This document shows positions 8,256-15,034 of a DNA stretch of 64,000 nt, one piece after another; position 1 is the stretch's first letter, and every line of letters begins with the position of its first letter. The notes below the pieces were generated by a model. It was not told the origin of the DNA and did no database searches. It saw only the letters and a list, made by a program, of their open reading frames with translations. Source of the stretch: CAVZMO01 sp963776195 (lineage in GTDB: Bacteria; Nitrospirota; Thermodesulfovibrionia; Thermodesulfovibrionales; SM23-35); assembly GCA_963776195.1 (NCBI GenBank), contig CAVZMO010000016.1, positions 62,001-126,000 on the forward strand. Reading direction: 5' to 3'. The position numbers were made by a program, and so were the translations under genes.

Positions 8256-9353
8256 ATGAAACGCATAAAGACATTCAGCTTATGGGCGCTGCTTCTCGTA
8301 TCATCGGTCTTCGCTCTCGGCTTCCTGGGAATTGCGTCCGCTTCCTCTGAAGGTGTAATCGCCTTCACATGGGGCATCCCGATTTTGGGTTTCACCTCAC
8401 TATTCAACTGGGACGGCCTCAAAAAGATAAAGGCTGCTGAACAGAAAGCGGCCATTATAGACGCGGTCAGTACCGTACTGAAAAAAGTCTCTAAGATTCC
8501 CATAGTCGGGCAGAAGATGGTAGGTCCCGACTCCACGTTGTACGGACAGGCTCCGGTTGTCTACGACCCGGTTCCTTTTAACCCGAATGACCCGCTCGCC
8601 ACAATCGACCGGGGCTTCGAGCTGTTCTTCCGCGAACGGGACATGAGGACCGCAACGAGCCCTACGTTCGATATCCTGGACATCAAGACGGGAATTATCT
8701 TCTATCAGCAGATCGCCGGCGAAGAGGCGAAGCTGACGAAGATCGGACGCGGCACAAAGCAGCCGGTCGGGTTCCTTCGCTTCACAGGCGGCTTTACGGT
8801 CCTCGACGACTGGTTGAGGTTCAATGAATATTACAGGATTGAAGAGCTCACAATCGACACTGTGCTCGGATGGTGGGACAATAAGGCCACTCTTCTTTAC
8901 GGCCTCATGGTTGTACTTGACAGCTCGATCAACGAGTCATATTCGGTCGATGACGTGACAACGATCAATAACGCCTGCGCTACAATCCTGACAAACCTCA
9001 AGGCTGCCGGCTATAAGGGTATTAGCGATGCCGCGAAATTCGTCATCACCTGCAATCCGATGCAGAAAGCCAGGATACTCAAGGCTATGGCGGCGGCATT
9101 CCTTAATCCGAATACGAACAATAACCAGGTCGTCTATAACATCGGGGCGGTCGTAAGCACGACCTATATAGCTCCTGGCTCTTATTACGTTTCGATCCCG
9201 GGCTTCAAGACAATACGCGGCGAGTGGGAAGACCTGAGCGCTCGTCCGGCGCAGAGAAACGAGCTCCATCTCGGATCGGACAACGTCTGGACCGGAGCAT
9301 TCAACGCGACTATCGCAGAGAAGCTCCAGCACAGGCGCTGTGCGCTGAGCTAA
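8256..9353 (+). CDS. probable major capsid protein with hydrophobic N-terminus
   Basis: A 365-aa protein in the place of the major head subunit: after protease, scaffold and decoration, before connector genes. From about residue 90 on it has Mu-type coat character, ending in DNVWTGAFNATIAEKL. The first about 60 residues are odd: KRIKTFSLWALLLVSSVFAL is signal-peptide-like and a second hydrophobic run (IAFTWGIPILGFTSLF) follows. Coat proteins rarely carry these. It may be a delta-domain removed by the protease. AAGGAGG lies 13 bases before the ATG, longer than usual, so the true start could differ. Confidence 0.65.
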   Translation: MKRIKTFSLWALLLVSSVFALGFLGIASASSEGVIAFTWGIPILGFTSLFNWDGLKKIKAAEQKAAIIDAVSTVLKKVSKIPIVGQKMVGPDSTLYGQAPVVYDPVPFNPNDPLATIDRGFELFFRERDMRTATSPTFDILDIKTGIIFYQQIAGEEAKLTKIGRGTKQPVGFLRFTGGFTVLDDWLRFNEYYRIEELTIDTVLGWWDNKATLLYGLMVVLDSSINESYSVDDVTTINNACATILTNLKAAGYKGISDAAKFVITCNPMQKARILKAMAAAFLNPNTNNNQVVYNIGAVVSTTYIAPGSYYVSIPGFKTIRGEWEDLSARPAQRNELHLGSDNVWTGAFNATIAEKLQHRRCALS

Positions 9354-9369
9354 AAGAAAAACGAAAGGT

Positions 9370-9395
9370 GAGGGGGGAGAGCTCCCCCCTCTTTT
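9370..9395 (+). terminator. strong hairpin with T-run after capsid gene
   Basis: A perfect 10-bp stem (GAGGGGGGAG at 9370-9379 with its complement at 9382-9391) with a very tight loop, followed by TTTT. It lies in the 45-base gap between the capsid gene and the next ATG (9399), so it probably lowers expression of downstream genes relative to the abundant coat protein. Confidence 0.7.
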
Positions 9396-9398
9396 AAC

Positions 9399-9830
9399 AT
9401 GGCAAAAACAACTTTTGACGATGTAGACAAACTCCGATTCACCAAGGAAATGTTCAGCCTGACCGATGGCGGCGCTTTCGAGGACATGGTCAATGAGGTC
9501 ATTTCCGAACAATCCGGGCTTCTTGCCGGCAGGCTTGGTACACTCTATGATTCTGAAACATCCCCTATCAAAGAATATGTGAAGAGGGCGGAGAAATGTC
9601 TGATAGCGGCCGAGCTGGTCCAGAGGCGCATCAATATCATTCTCGGCAACGCAGTCGGGACCGGGCGTGAGATCGATATCTCTCATGAGGCAGCTCAAAA
9701 GAAGGTATACCTGAATGAGGCCCAGGGAGATGATGGAGAAGGGGGACTCATAGCAAAGATACTCGGCAGTACCGATATGGCCTTCGGGACGAACGATTCT
9801 TCTCATTTTGAGGTAACTCCCGATGCTTGA
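9399..9830 (+). CDS. probable head-tail connector protein
   Basis: A 143-aa acidic, helical protein without transmembrane segment. Position directly after the major capsid gene and its size match Mu gp36/HK97 gp6-type adaptor proteins that sit on the portal. No diagnostic motif is visible, so the call rests on gene order. Its end overlaps the next gene by eight bases. Confidence 0.5.
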   Translation: MAKTTFDDVDKLRFTKEMFSLTDGGAFEDMVNEVISEQSGLLAGRLGTLYDSETSPIKEYVKRAEKCLIAAELVQRRINIILGNAVGTGREIDISHEAAQKKVYLNEAQGDDGEGGLIAKILGSTDMAFGTNDSSHFEVTPDA

Positions 9831-10341
9831 CCTTTCGGTCACCATCCAGGGAGAAAAGGTCATTATCGAGGGCCTGGGACGTTTAGTGAAGGAGATTCCC
9901 GGGACTTTGGGCCGTGCGCTCGACAAGGCGACGATTGGAATCCACAGCGAAGCCTTCAACCTCGTCAACGGACCCGGCGCCAAGGGAAGGTCTGTGCAGA
10001 TCCCGGGCAGGAAATCCTTCAAGTGGGAAAAGCAATCCGTACCTGCAGGTGGATATCCGGTACCGGTCAGGACCGCAAACCTGAAAACCCATCTCAATTT
10101 TTTACTGCACGGTCAAAGTAAGAGCGATGAATACGGTTCTTTCAGCGTGGGAGCCCTCGAAACAATGATTTATGATTCCACTCCCTATGCGAGGACTATT
10201 CATGACGGGCTGTTCTCAAGCGCAAAATTCGGACCGCGTCCGTTCATAACGGACGGACTCCAAAGGTTTAACGAGGGAGACCGCATTAAGGCAATACTCG
10301 AATCCGAAATAGCTCTTGCAAAAGGAAGGTCAGGACTATGA
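9823..10341 (+). CDS. HK97 gp10-like virion morphogenesis / tail-completion protein
   Basis: A 172-aa protein with the pattern of HK97 gp10/Mu gpG-type virion morphogenesis factors: LGRALDKATIGIHSEAFNLV near the start, a central basic region, then TPYARTIHDGLF and FGPRPFITDGLQ, the conserved aromatic-Arg-Pro-Phe ending of this family. It would join head and tail. The frame overlaps both neighbours, four bases with the next gene (ATGA), showing tight coupling. Confidence 0.65.
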   Translation: MLDLSVTIQGEKVIIEGLGRLVKEIPGTLGRALDKATIGIHSEAFNLVNGPGAKGRSVQIPGRKSFKWEKQSVPAGGYPVPVRTANLKTHLNFLLHGQSKSDEYGSFSVGALETMIYDSTPYARTIHDGLFSSAKFGPRPFITDGLQRFNEGDRIKAILESEIALAKGRSGL

Positions 10342-10772
10342 GCATCTCCGAGAAAATCAACGCCCTGAAAATTCGCATAGAAAACAACAAGCCTCTCCAG
10401 GACTACTGTGCTTTACACTTCAGAAAGCAACTGAAGGTCGTTAACGTTTTCAAAACAAAAAAGCAGATCACGCTCGACGAGCTGCCCATCGTTATGATCA
10501 CGCGGCCCAGGGTATCAAGGGAGCCCTTCGGCAATGCCAGCAAAAAGGAACATTCCGTCTACCTATATCTGGGATTTCAGCAGACCGACATCGAAAAGGC
10601 GTTGGATAACTCAATCGAGATCGAGGATCTACTCGAAGCTGCAATATCTTCAAAAACTTCGATACAAGGGGATGCAGGTATGTACGTTTCTCCTGCCGAC
10701 TCTTCGAACGATGAGGGCATGTTTCACCCGACATACTTCATGCTCATGGAGGTAATCATCAAGGATCGATGA
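10338..10772 (+). CDS. probable tail terminator / minor tail protein
   Basis: A 144-aa protein in the slot of tail-terminator genes (lambda gpU-like), after the gp10-like gene. No motif I can name. Its C-terminal 22 residues, starting at SNDEGMFHP, are repeated in degenerate form by the mini-ORF that follows at 10769. Start ATG overlaps the preceding stop as ATGA. Confidence 0.5.
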   Translation: MSISEKINALKIRIENNKPLQDYCALHFRKQLKVVNVFKTKKQITLDELPIVMITRPRVSREPFGNASKKEHSVYLYLGFQQTDIEKALDNSIEIEDLLEAAISSKTSIQGDAGMYVSPADSSNDEGMFHPTYFMLMEVIIKDR

Positions 10773-10855
10773 ACGTCGAAGACATGGCAAATGACGAAGG
10801 CATGTTTCATCCGATTTATTTTTTTGTAATGCATATCAAAGTTAAGGATAGATGA
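10769..10855 (+). CDS. 28-codon mini-ORF, degenerate copy of the preceding gene's 3' end
   Basis: ATG at 10769 overlaps the stop of the previous gene and gives a 28-aa reading ending in YFFVMHIKVKDR. Residues from ANDEGMFHP onward align with the last 22 residues of the previous protein, SNDEGMFHP to IIKDR. At DNA level 10783-10855 is a diverged copy of 10705-10772, with many third-position differences. It is a tandem partial duplication. Whether it is translated is unknown; the frame has been kept and it sits in a coupled operon. Confidence 0.5.
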   Translation: MNVEDMANDEGMFHPIYFFVMHIKVKDR

Positions 10856-10866
10856 GGAGGCCATGA

Positions 10867-11289
10867 ATGCCTGAACACCAGCTCATTTTCCCATTCTACC
10901 AGATAGTAATTCTATTACTCGGTGGAGCGATTATATTTGTAGCGGCAAATGTCGGCGGGACTTACCTCAAAATTAAAGTTGAGGAAAAAATGCGCCCTCC
11001 AAAACCTAGCGTTCACGGCTCACTGGAAACCTGCGGGCAATGTATAGCCCTTGTTGCAGTAAAAACAGATATCCCCGATATAAGAAAGAAGCAAAGCGAT
11101 TTCAGGGACGTTACGTTACCAGCCATACAGAGGGATTTAGCATCAATAAAAACGACTTTGGCCAAGCTGGAACCTGAGGTAATAAAGATATTCGGGATGA
11201 TCGAAGACGATTGGAAAGAGAAGATAAAAGAGCTGAGGCAGCAGGTAGCAAGCAAAGACAATGAGATAAATAGGCTGAAAAATGTCTGA
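10867..11289 (+). CDS. membrane-anchored coiled-coil protein, possible spanin or lysis accessory
   Basis: A 140-aa protein with one N-terminal transmembrane helix (about residues 8-30: PFYQIVILLLGGAIIFVAAN). A CGQC pair is near residues 56-59, and a long coiled coil runs from about 75 to the end. The layout (short N-terminus, one helix, periplasmic coiled coil) resembles i-spanins such as Rz. It is the first gene of a block that continues to an amidase and a holin-like protein, which supports a lysis role. GGAGG is placed about seven bases before the ATG. Confidence 0.5.
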   Translation: MPEHQLIFPFYQIVILLLGGAIIFVAANVGGTYLKIKVEEKMRPPKPSVHGSLETCGQCIALVAVKTDIPDIRKKQSDFRDVTLPAIQRDLASIKTTLAKLEPEVIKIFGMIEDDWKEKIKELRQQVASKDNEINRLKNV

Positions 11290-11470
11290 ATCTCTTGAAC
11301 AGAAATGGGAACGCGCCCCAATTGAAGAGAAATGTCAATTCATTAAATATCTTCTTAAAACGAAAAACATCACGCTTTTGAAGGAGATGATAGATCGTGA
11401 ATACTGGATGAGGGAGCTCTTGAGAATATCGAAAACGGAAGTTGACAGTCCCGGTCTAGGAGGAGGATGA
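11282..11470 (+). CDS. small protein of unknown function in lysis block
   Basis: A 62-aa helical, charged protein overlapping the coiled-coil gene by eight bases and ending one base before the amidase start. No signal peptide or membrane segment. The glycine-rich end (GLGGG) is a by-product of the AGGAGGAGG ribosome site of the next gene. Function unknown. Confidence 0.5.
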   Translation: MSESLEQKWERAPIEEKCQFIKYLLKTKNITLLKEMIDREYWMRELLRISKTEVDSPGLGGG

Positions 11471-11471
11471 G

Positions 11472-12029
11472 GTGAGGATTCTTTTAGATGCCGGACATGG
11501 TGGAGGCGATCCCGGGGCTGTTAGAGTAATGGAAAAGGACATCACTCTGGATGTCGTATTAACGCTTGGTGAGAAATTATCTCTATACGGCCATACGGTA
11601 AGATACACTCGCTCCGGCGATAGTTATTTAAGCCCTTCAAGACGGCTCCAGCTCATTCATGAGTATAAGCCCGACTGTTTCTTGAGTATCCACTGTAACG
11701 CCTCGGAAAACCCGAAGGCTCACGGTGCAGAAACAATATGGCGCGATCAATACGATGAGGACCTTGCCCGCAACATCCAGACTTCACTTGTGAAATTCAC
11801 GGGCCTTTATAATCGCGGTCTAAAGCAGGACGGGCATAAAGAATACTTCCGCAATCTCGCCGTGCTCAAGGACCTGACGACACCCGCCTGCCTCATAGAA
11901 ATAGGATTCATTAGCAACGAGGACGACCTTAAAGTTATTCACGATATTCAGCTCGTGGCCGTAGCGATAGAGGACGGCATAGCAAACTGGGCATGGAACA
12001 AAGCGAAAACAAATGAAGGGAGGTGTTGA
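11472..12029 (+). CDS. N-acetylmuramoyl-L-alanine amidase (Amidase_3), phage endolysin
   Basis: A 185-aa zinc amidase that would cut the bond between MurNAc and the stem peptide. It begins with ILLDAGHGGGDPGA (His9), has Glu21 and SIHCNAS (His74) as further metal ligands, and LIEIGFISN carries the catalytic Glu near the end. There is no signal peptide and no cell-wall-binding domain, so release would depend on a holin. GTG start with AGGAGG just upstream. The holin-like gene follows. Confidence 0.85.
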   Translation: MRILLDAGHGGGDPGAVRVMEKDITLDVVLTLGEKLSLYGHTVRYTRSGDSYLSPSRRLQLIHEYKPDCFLSIHCNASENPKAHGAETIWRDQYDEDLARNIQTSLVKFTGLYNRGLKQDGHKEYFRNLAVLKDLTTPACLIEIGFISNEDDLKVIHDIQLVAVAIEDGIANWAWNKAKTNEGRC

Positions 12030-12084
12030 CCGTATCGATGTAGTTTCCGGTTTCCAGTACGTAAGAATCATTAAAGGAGGTTTT

Positions 12085-12312
12085 ATGCCAAGAAGAAATA
12101 AGTTTATGAGAGCAGTAAGTAGTCCGTTGGTATGGGCTAAGGCCGTTCTCGCTGCGGGGATTAGCGCAGGGGCGGGTGGAGTTCTAATGGTTTTAAAGGA
12201 CCCCCAGACCTTTAACTTCCAGGCAGGGCTCACGAATCTTTTAACCGTAGCCGGCGCCTGTGCGCTGGTAGGCGTTGCGGGCTTCCTTAAGGATAGCCCG
12301 ATCCCGGAGTAA
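12085..12312 (+). CDS. holin-like protein with two hydrophobic segments
   Basis: A 75-aa protein with a basic N-terminus (PRRNKFMR) and two hydrophobic stretches, about residues 14-37 (alanine/glycine-rich) and 50-68, the usual pattern of small class II holins. Start ATG 12085 is chosen because AAAGGAGG lies seven bases before it; the frame is open upstream from 12013. It follows the amidase and precedes the metacaspase gene by two bases. Confidence 0.6.
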   Translation: MPRRNKFMRAVSSPLVWAKAVLAAGISAGAGGVLMVLKDPQTFNFQAGLTNLLTVAGACALVGVAGFLKDSPIPE

Positions 12313-12314
12313 TT

Positions 12315-13175
12315 ATGAAAAAAGCATTACTCGTGGGAATAAACAAATACGCAATGCCGGGGAACGATCTTGCCGGCTGCGTAAACGACGTTACAAATGT
12401 CCGGGACCTTCTCTTGAAATACTTCGGGTTTGAAGTAGCCAATATCAGGGTGCTCACGGACGAGAGGGCAATAAAACGAAACATTATTGACCGGCTTACC
12501 TGGCTCGTATCCAGTGTCGTGGCAGGGGATCATCTCGTTTTTCATTACTCCGGACATGGGTCACAGATCAGGGACCGCAACGGGGACGAACTCAACGACG
12601 GCATGGATGAAATTATCTGCCCTCATGATATGTCCTGGGACGGTAATTTTATCAGCGACGACGATCTGGGCGCGACCTTTGCGAAGCTTCCGATAGGAGT
12701 CACTCTTGATGTTATTCTTGATTCCTGTCATTCAGGTACCGGGACCCGGACATTCTCCATAAGCCCCATCCCGATCAGGTCACGTTTTATGGTTCCGCCC
12801 GTTGACATTCGCTGCCGCAATGAAGAAGGTCTTCCGGTAAGGGGATTATTTAGCTATCTTTCGGCTTTCCTGTCTGGTGTTTTTGGATCTCAGGTGGATT
12901 CCACTGAAGAGGCAGACAGGCCGATCGCTAAAATGAACCATGCTTTATTCGCTGGCTGCAAAGATAACCAGACCTGTGCAGATGCGGAGATAGGCGGAAG
13001 TGCTAACGGCGCCTTCAGCTATTATTTCTGCAAGCACATCCGCGCGGCGAATGGAGTCATCGCGCGAGCCCAATTAAAGGACAGGGTGAGAAGTTCACTG
13101 AGACATGACGGCTTTGATCAGGTCCCTCAGCTCGAATCTCCGGCATCGATGTTCAATGGGCAACTCTTTCAATGA
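12315..13175 (+). CDS. metacaspase-like cysteine peptidase (C14) in the prophage lysis block
   Basis: A 286-aa caspase-fold peptidase. The start (MKKALLVGINKY) is the first beta strand of prokaryotic metacaspases. The catalytic dyad is His81 in VFHYSGHGSQ and Cys138 in ILDSCHSGTG. The acidic loop DRNGDELNDGMDE between them is typical for basic-residue-specific, calcium-dependent members. It has no signal peptide, no extra domain and no obvious prodomain. It overlaps the next gene by four bases (ATGA). Metacaspases occur in many bacteria but are unusual in a phage lysis cassette. The substrate is unknown: host killing, lysis timing or anti-defence are possible. Confidence 0.85.
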   Translation: MKKALLVGINKYAMPGNDLAGCVNDVTNVRDLLLKYFGFEVANIRVLTDERAIKRNIIDRLTWLVSSVVAGDHLVFHYSGHGSQIRDRNGDELNDGMDEIICPHDMSWDGNFISDDDLGATFAKLPIGVTLDVILDSCHSGTGTRTFSISPIPIRSRFMVPPVDIRCRNEEGLPVRGLFSYLSAFLSGVFGSQVDSTEEADRPIAKMNHALFAGCKDNQTCADAEIGGSANGAFSYYFCKHIRAANGVIARAQLKDRVRSSLRHDGFDQVPQLESPASMFNGQLFQ

Positions 13176-13759
13176 ACATTGAGAAAATTTTAAGGTGTTA
13201 CTCCGCGATGGATGTCCTTTTGATCGGAAGTAATAAACCGCTCAGTATAATAATCTGCAATGCTCAGAGGCCGCAGACGCCCGACGGAAAGCCCTCGAAA
13301 TGGTCCCATTGCATGTTCATAAAGGGGCCGGACACGGTGATAGAATCTACTATAGACTGGAAGCCTTATCGCCCCACGCAGAGGCGCATGGATAATGGTG
13401 TCCAGTTTAATAATCTCGAAAACTACAAGGATTCACCCAGGGCGATGCTGATGCATTTTCCCTGGACAGATGAACAAAGGCAAATCCTATACGCCGAAGC
13501 TTGCCGGCTAGAGGCGCAAGGGATCACTTATCCCATTGACGGCCTTGTAGGCTCCTTATTGGCCTTCTGGCTCTTTCCATGGTGTAAGTCGAATCCTTTA
13601 CAGGGGAAATACTCATTATATTGCTCAGCGTTCGTTCAGCGAGTCGTAGACGTCATTGGGCTTGACTTTGACCCTAATCATACGGCGAATAATACTTCGC
13701 CCGAGATTATGAGTCAATGCCGCCTGGATAGTCTAAGCAAAATAGATGTATCGAATTAA
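13172..13759 (+). CDS. permuted NlpC/P60-like (YiiX-type) cysteine hydrolase
   Basis: A 195-aa protein with the circularly permuted NlpC/P60 order: histidine first (SKWSHCMFIKG, His46), cysteine late (SLYCSAFVQRV, Cys151). This family includes peptidases and lipid or amide hydrolases (YiiX, LRAT-like). No signal peptide. Its ATG overlaps the metacaspase stop, so both enzymes are made together. A role in the same pathway as the metacaspase is inference. It could also act on peptidoglycan during lysis. Confidence 0.65.
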   Translation: MNIEKILRCYSAMDVLLIGSNKPLSIIICNAQRPQTPDGKPSKWSHCMFIKGPDTVIESTIDWKPYRPTQRRMDNGVQFNNLENYKDSPRAMLMHFPWTDEQRQILYAEACRLEAQGITYPIDGLVGSLLAFWLFPWCKSNPLQGKYSLYCSAFVQRVVDVIGLDFDPNHTANNTSPEIMSQCRLDSLSKIDVSN

Positions 13760-13772
13760 AAGGGGGTTATTT

Positions 13773-14390
13773 ATGCAAAAGTATTTCGTTACTGGGATTT
13801 TAATCCTGGGTTTATTGTGTTTGTCAGCTTTCGGGTGTGCAACTGATCCGAGGGCAAGAGAATTTCAGTCGGCAAATTATAGGGCTTACCTCGATGCTAC
13901 AACAAAGCCGCAGCCTGTTATGGAGATAAGGGCAAAGCCCGGCCAATCTATTAAGATTGAAGCTGAATCGGTGATCTTTTATGCAGTTGGAGGAAGTACA
14001 GGTAATTCCAATAGGTCGATAGTTCAGCCGCCCGTTGAACCCGATACGCCCGTAGGATCAGTCGCTCGTTCAGTAGCAGCCATTGGTTCACGGGCCGCCG
14101 ATGTAGGGTTAAGCATCTTGCCCTGGTATCTTGCAGGCAAGGAATTGGGTGATGTTTTGCAAACCGCCCTGAAAAATTCCGGGCATAATACTTCAGTATC
14201 AGGATCCTATAATACCGACCGACACGACACCGGGAGTTTCCGGGATTTCGGGTCTTATCTGGACGATCATAGTAACCGGTCAATTAACAGTAGCTACAAT
14301 CCACAGGACCGCCATGACACGGTGGATCGTCATGACACAGTTACGTCAACGCCGCTTATAATCACTCCTGTGATAACAACAGGACCCTAA
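13773..14390 (+). CDS. predicted phage lipoprotein with DRHDT repeats
   Basis: A 205-aa protein with a lipoprotein-like signal: MQKYFVTGILILGLLCLSAF then Gly-Cys. A region about residues 85-125 is small-residue rich. The C-terminal third has three copies of DRHDT, two of them nearly adjacent (DRHDTVDRHDT), plus many Asn and Ser. The start is ATG 13773 because it begins the signal peptide; the frame allows an earlier ATG at 13746. An outer-membrane lipoprotein in a lysis block could be an o-spanin or a superinfection-exclusion factor; the sequence does not decide. Confidence 0.6.
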   Translation: MQKYFVTGILILGLLCLSAFGCATDPRAREFQSANYRAYLDATTKPQPVMEIRAKPGQSIKIEAESVIFYAVGGSTGNSNRSIVQPPVEPDTPVGSVARSVAAIGSRAADVGLSILPWYLAGKELGDVLQTALKNSGHNTSVSGSYNTDRHDTGSFRDFGSYLDDHSNRSINSSYNPQDRHDTVDRHDTVTSTPLIITPVITTGP

Positions 14391-14396
14391 AGTGAC

Positions 14397-14594
14397 GTGA
14401 AAATTGATACCTATGAAAAGGCTATGGTTTTTTACGAAGGGATGAAGCTTCATAGGGCGGTAGAGAGGTTGAGCTATATTTTAGGAGAATACCCCGAGTT
14501 GTGGGAGGAAACACACCAAAGGATATCAGACTTAACCGGTTTCGAAAGGGAAACGGTAACAAGAACACTTAAAATTTTAAGGAGGCTTAAATGA
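14397..14594 (+). CDS. small Crp-type helix-turn-helix protein
   Basis: A 65-aa protein whose second half, RISDLTGFERETVTRTLKIL, matches the DNA-recognition helices of Crp/Fnr winged-helix domains (usual pattern: A-x3-G-x2-R-E-T-V-T-R-x-L). There is no cyclic-nucleotide domain, so it is a free-standing DNA-binding unit or a remnant. GTG start, a few bases after the lipoprotein stop. It overlaps the next gene by four bases (ATGA). Confidence 0.6.
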   Translation: MKIDTYEKAMVFYEGMKLHRAVERLSYILGEYPELWEETHQRISDLTGFERETVTRTLKILRRLK

Positions 14595-14980
14595 AGACAG
14601 TATTTTTGGCAGTTTTGATGCTCGGTATGTTGATAGCAACCTCGGTTTCCGCAATCGAGGTTACGGTAACCGGTGTTAGTGTCGGGATTTCGTTCACGGA
14701 GCCGACCACAAACGAGAACGGAACTACCCTGTCCGATCTTAAAGAATGTTTTCTTTCGTATGACATAGGCGGAGGGTGGATTCTTGGTAACACCGTGCCT
14801 GCGTCCAAGGTCAGCGGTGGAGGAACTCAAGCAACAAGCTTTGAGGTCCCTGTTCTGGCCGGCATGGAAAAGGATGTGAAATTCAAGGGCAACGCCCGAG
14901 ATCTCTCGGGTAACGTAAGCAAAGACTCAGCGATTGTTACAAAACGGATTGACCGACTTGCTCCAGATACAATTCAATAG
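14591..14980 (+). CDS. secreted fibronectin-III-like phage protein
   Basis: A 129-aa protein with a clear Sec signal peptide (KTVFLAVLMLGMLIATSVSA, cleavage after SVSA). A single beta-sandwich-like domain follows: TEPTTNENGTTLSDLKECF, then KGNARDLSGNVSKDS, typical of FN3/Ig-like extracellular modules. Exported proteins are rare among phage structural genes, so it may act in the host envelope. It is followed by an 8-bp hairpin and the tail-fibre gene. Confidence 0.55.
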   Translation: MKTVFLAVLMLGMLIATSVSAIEVTVTGVSVGISFTEPTTNENGTTLSDLKECFLSYDIGGGWILGNTVPASKVSGGGTQATSFEVPVLAGMEKDVKFKGNARDLSGNVSKDSAIVTKRIDRLAPDTIQ

Positions 14981-14995
14981 ATCAGTATTGCATGG

Positions 14996-15016
14996 AGGGG
15001 AGACGAGTTCTCCCCT
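14996..15016 (+). terminator. hairpin before tail-fibre gene
   Basis: AGGGGAGA (14996-15003) pairs perfectly with TCTCCCCT (15009-15016) around a 5-base loop, followed by only a short TT run. It lies between the secreted FN3-like gene and the fibre gene, close to the fibre ribosome site TGGAGG, so it may act as an attenuator instead of a full terminator. Confidence 0.45.
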
Positions 15017-15034
15017 TTGTGGAGGATTGATTAA

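Noticed and set aside
8937..10097. 386-codon minus-strand ORF
   Set aside because: Antiparallel shadow of the capsid and connector genes, which have good starts, order and family character on the plus strand.
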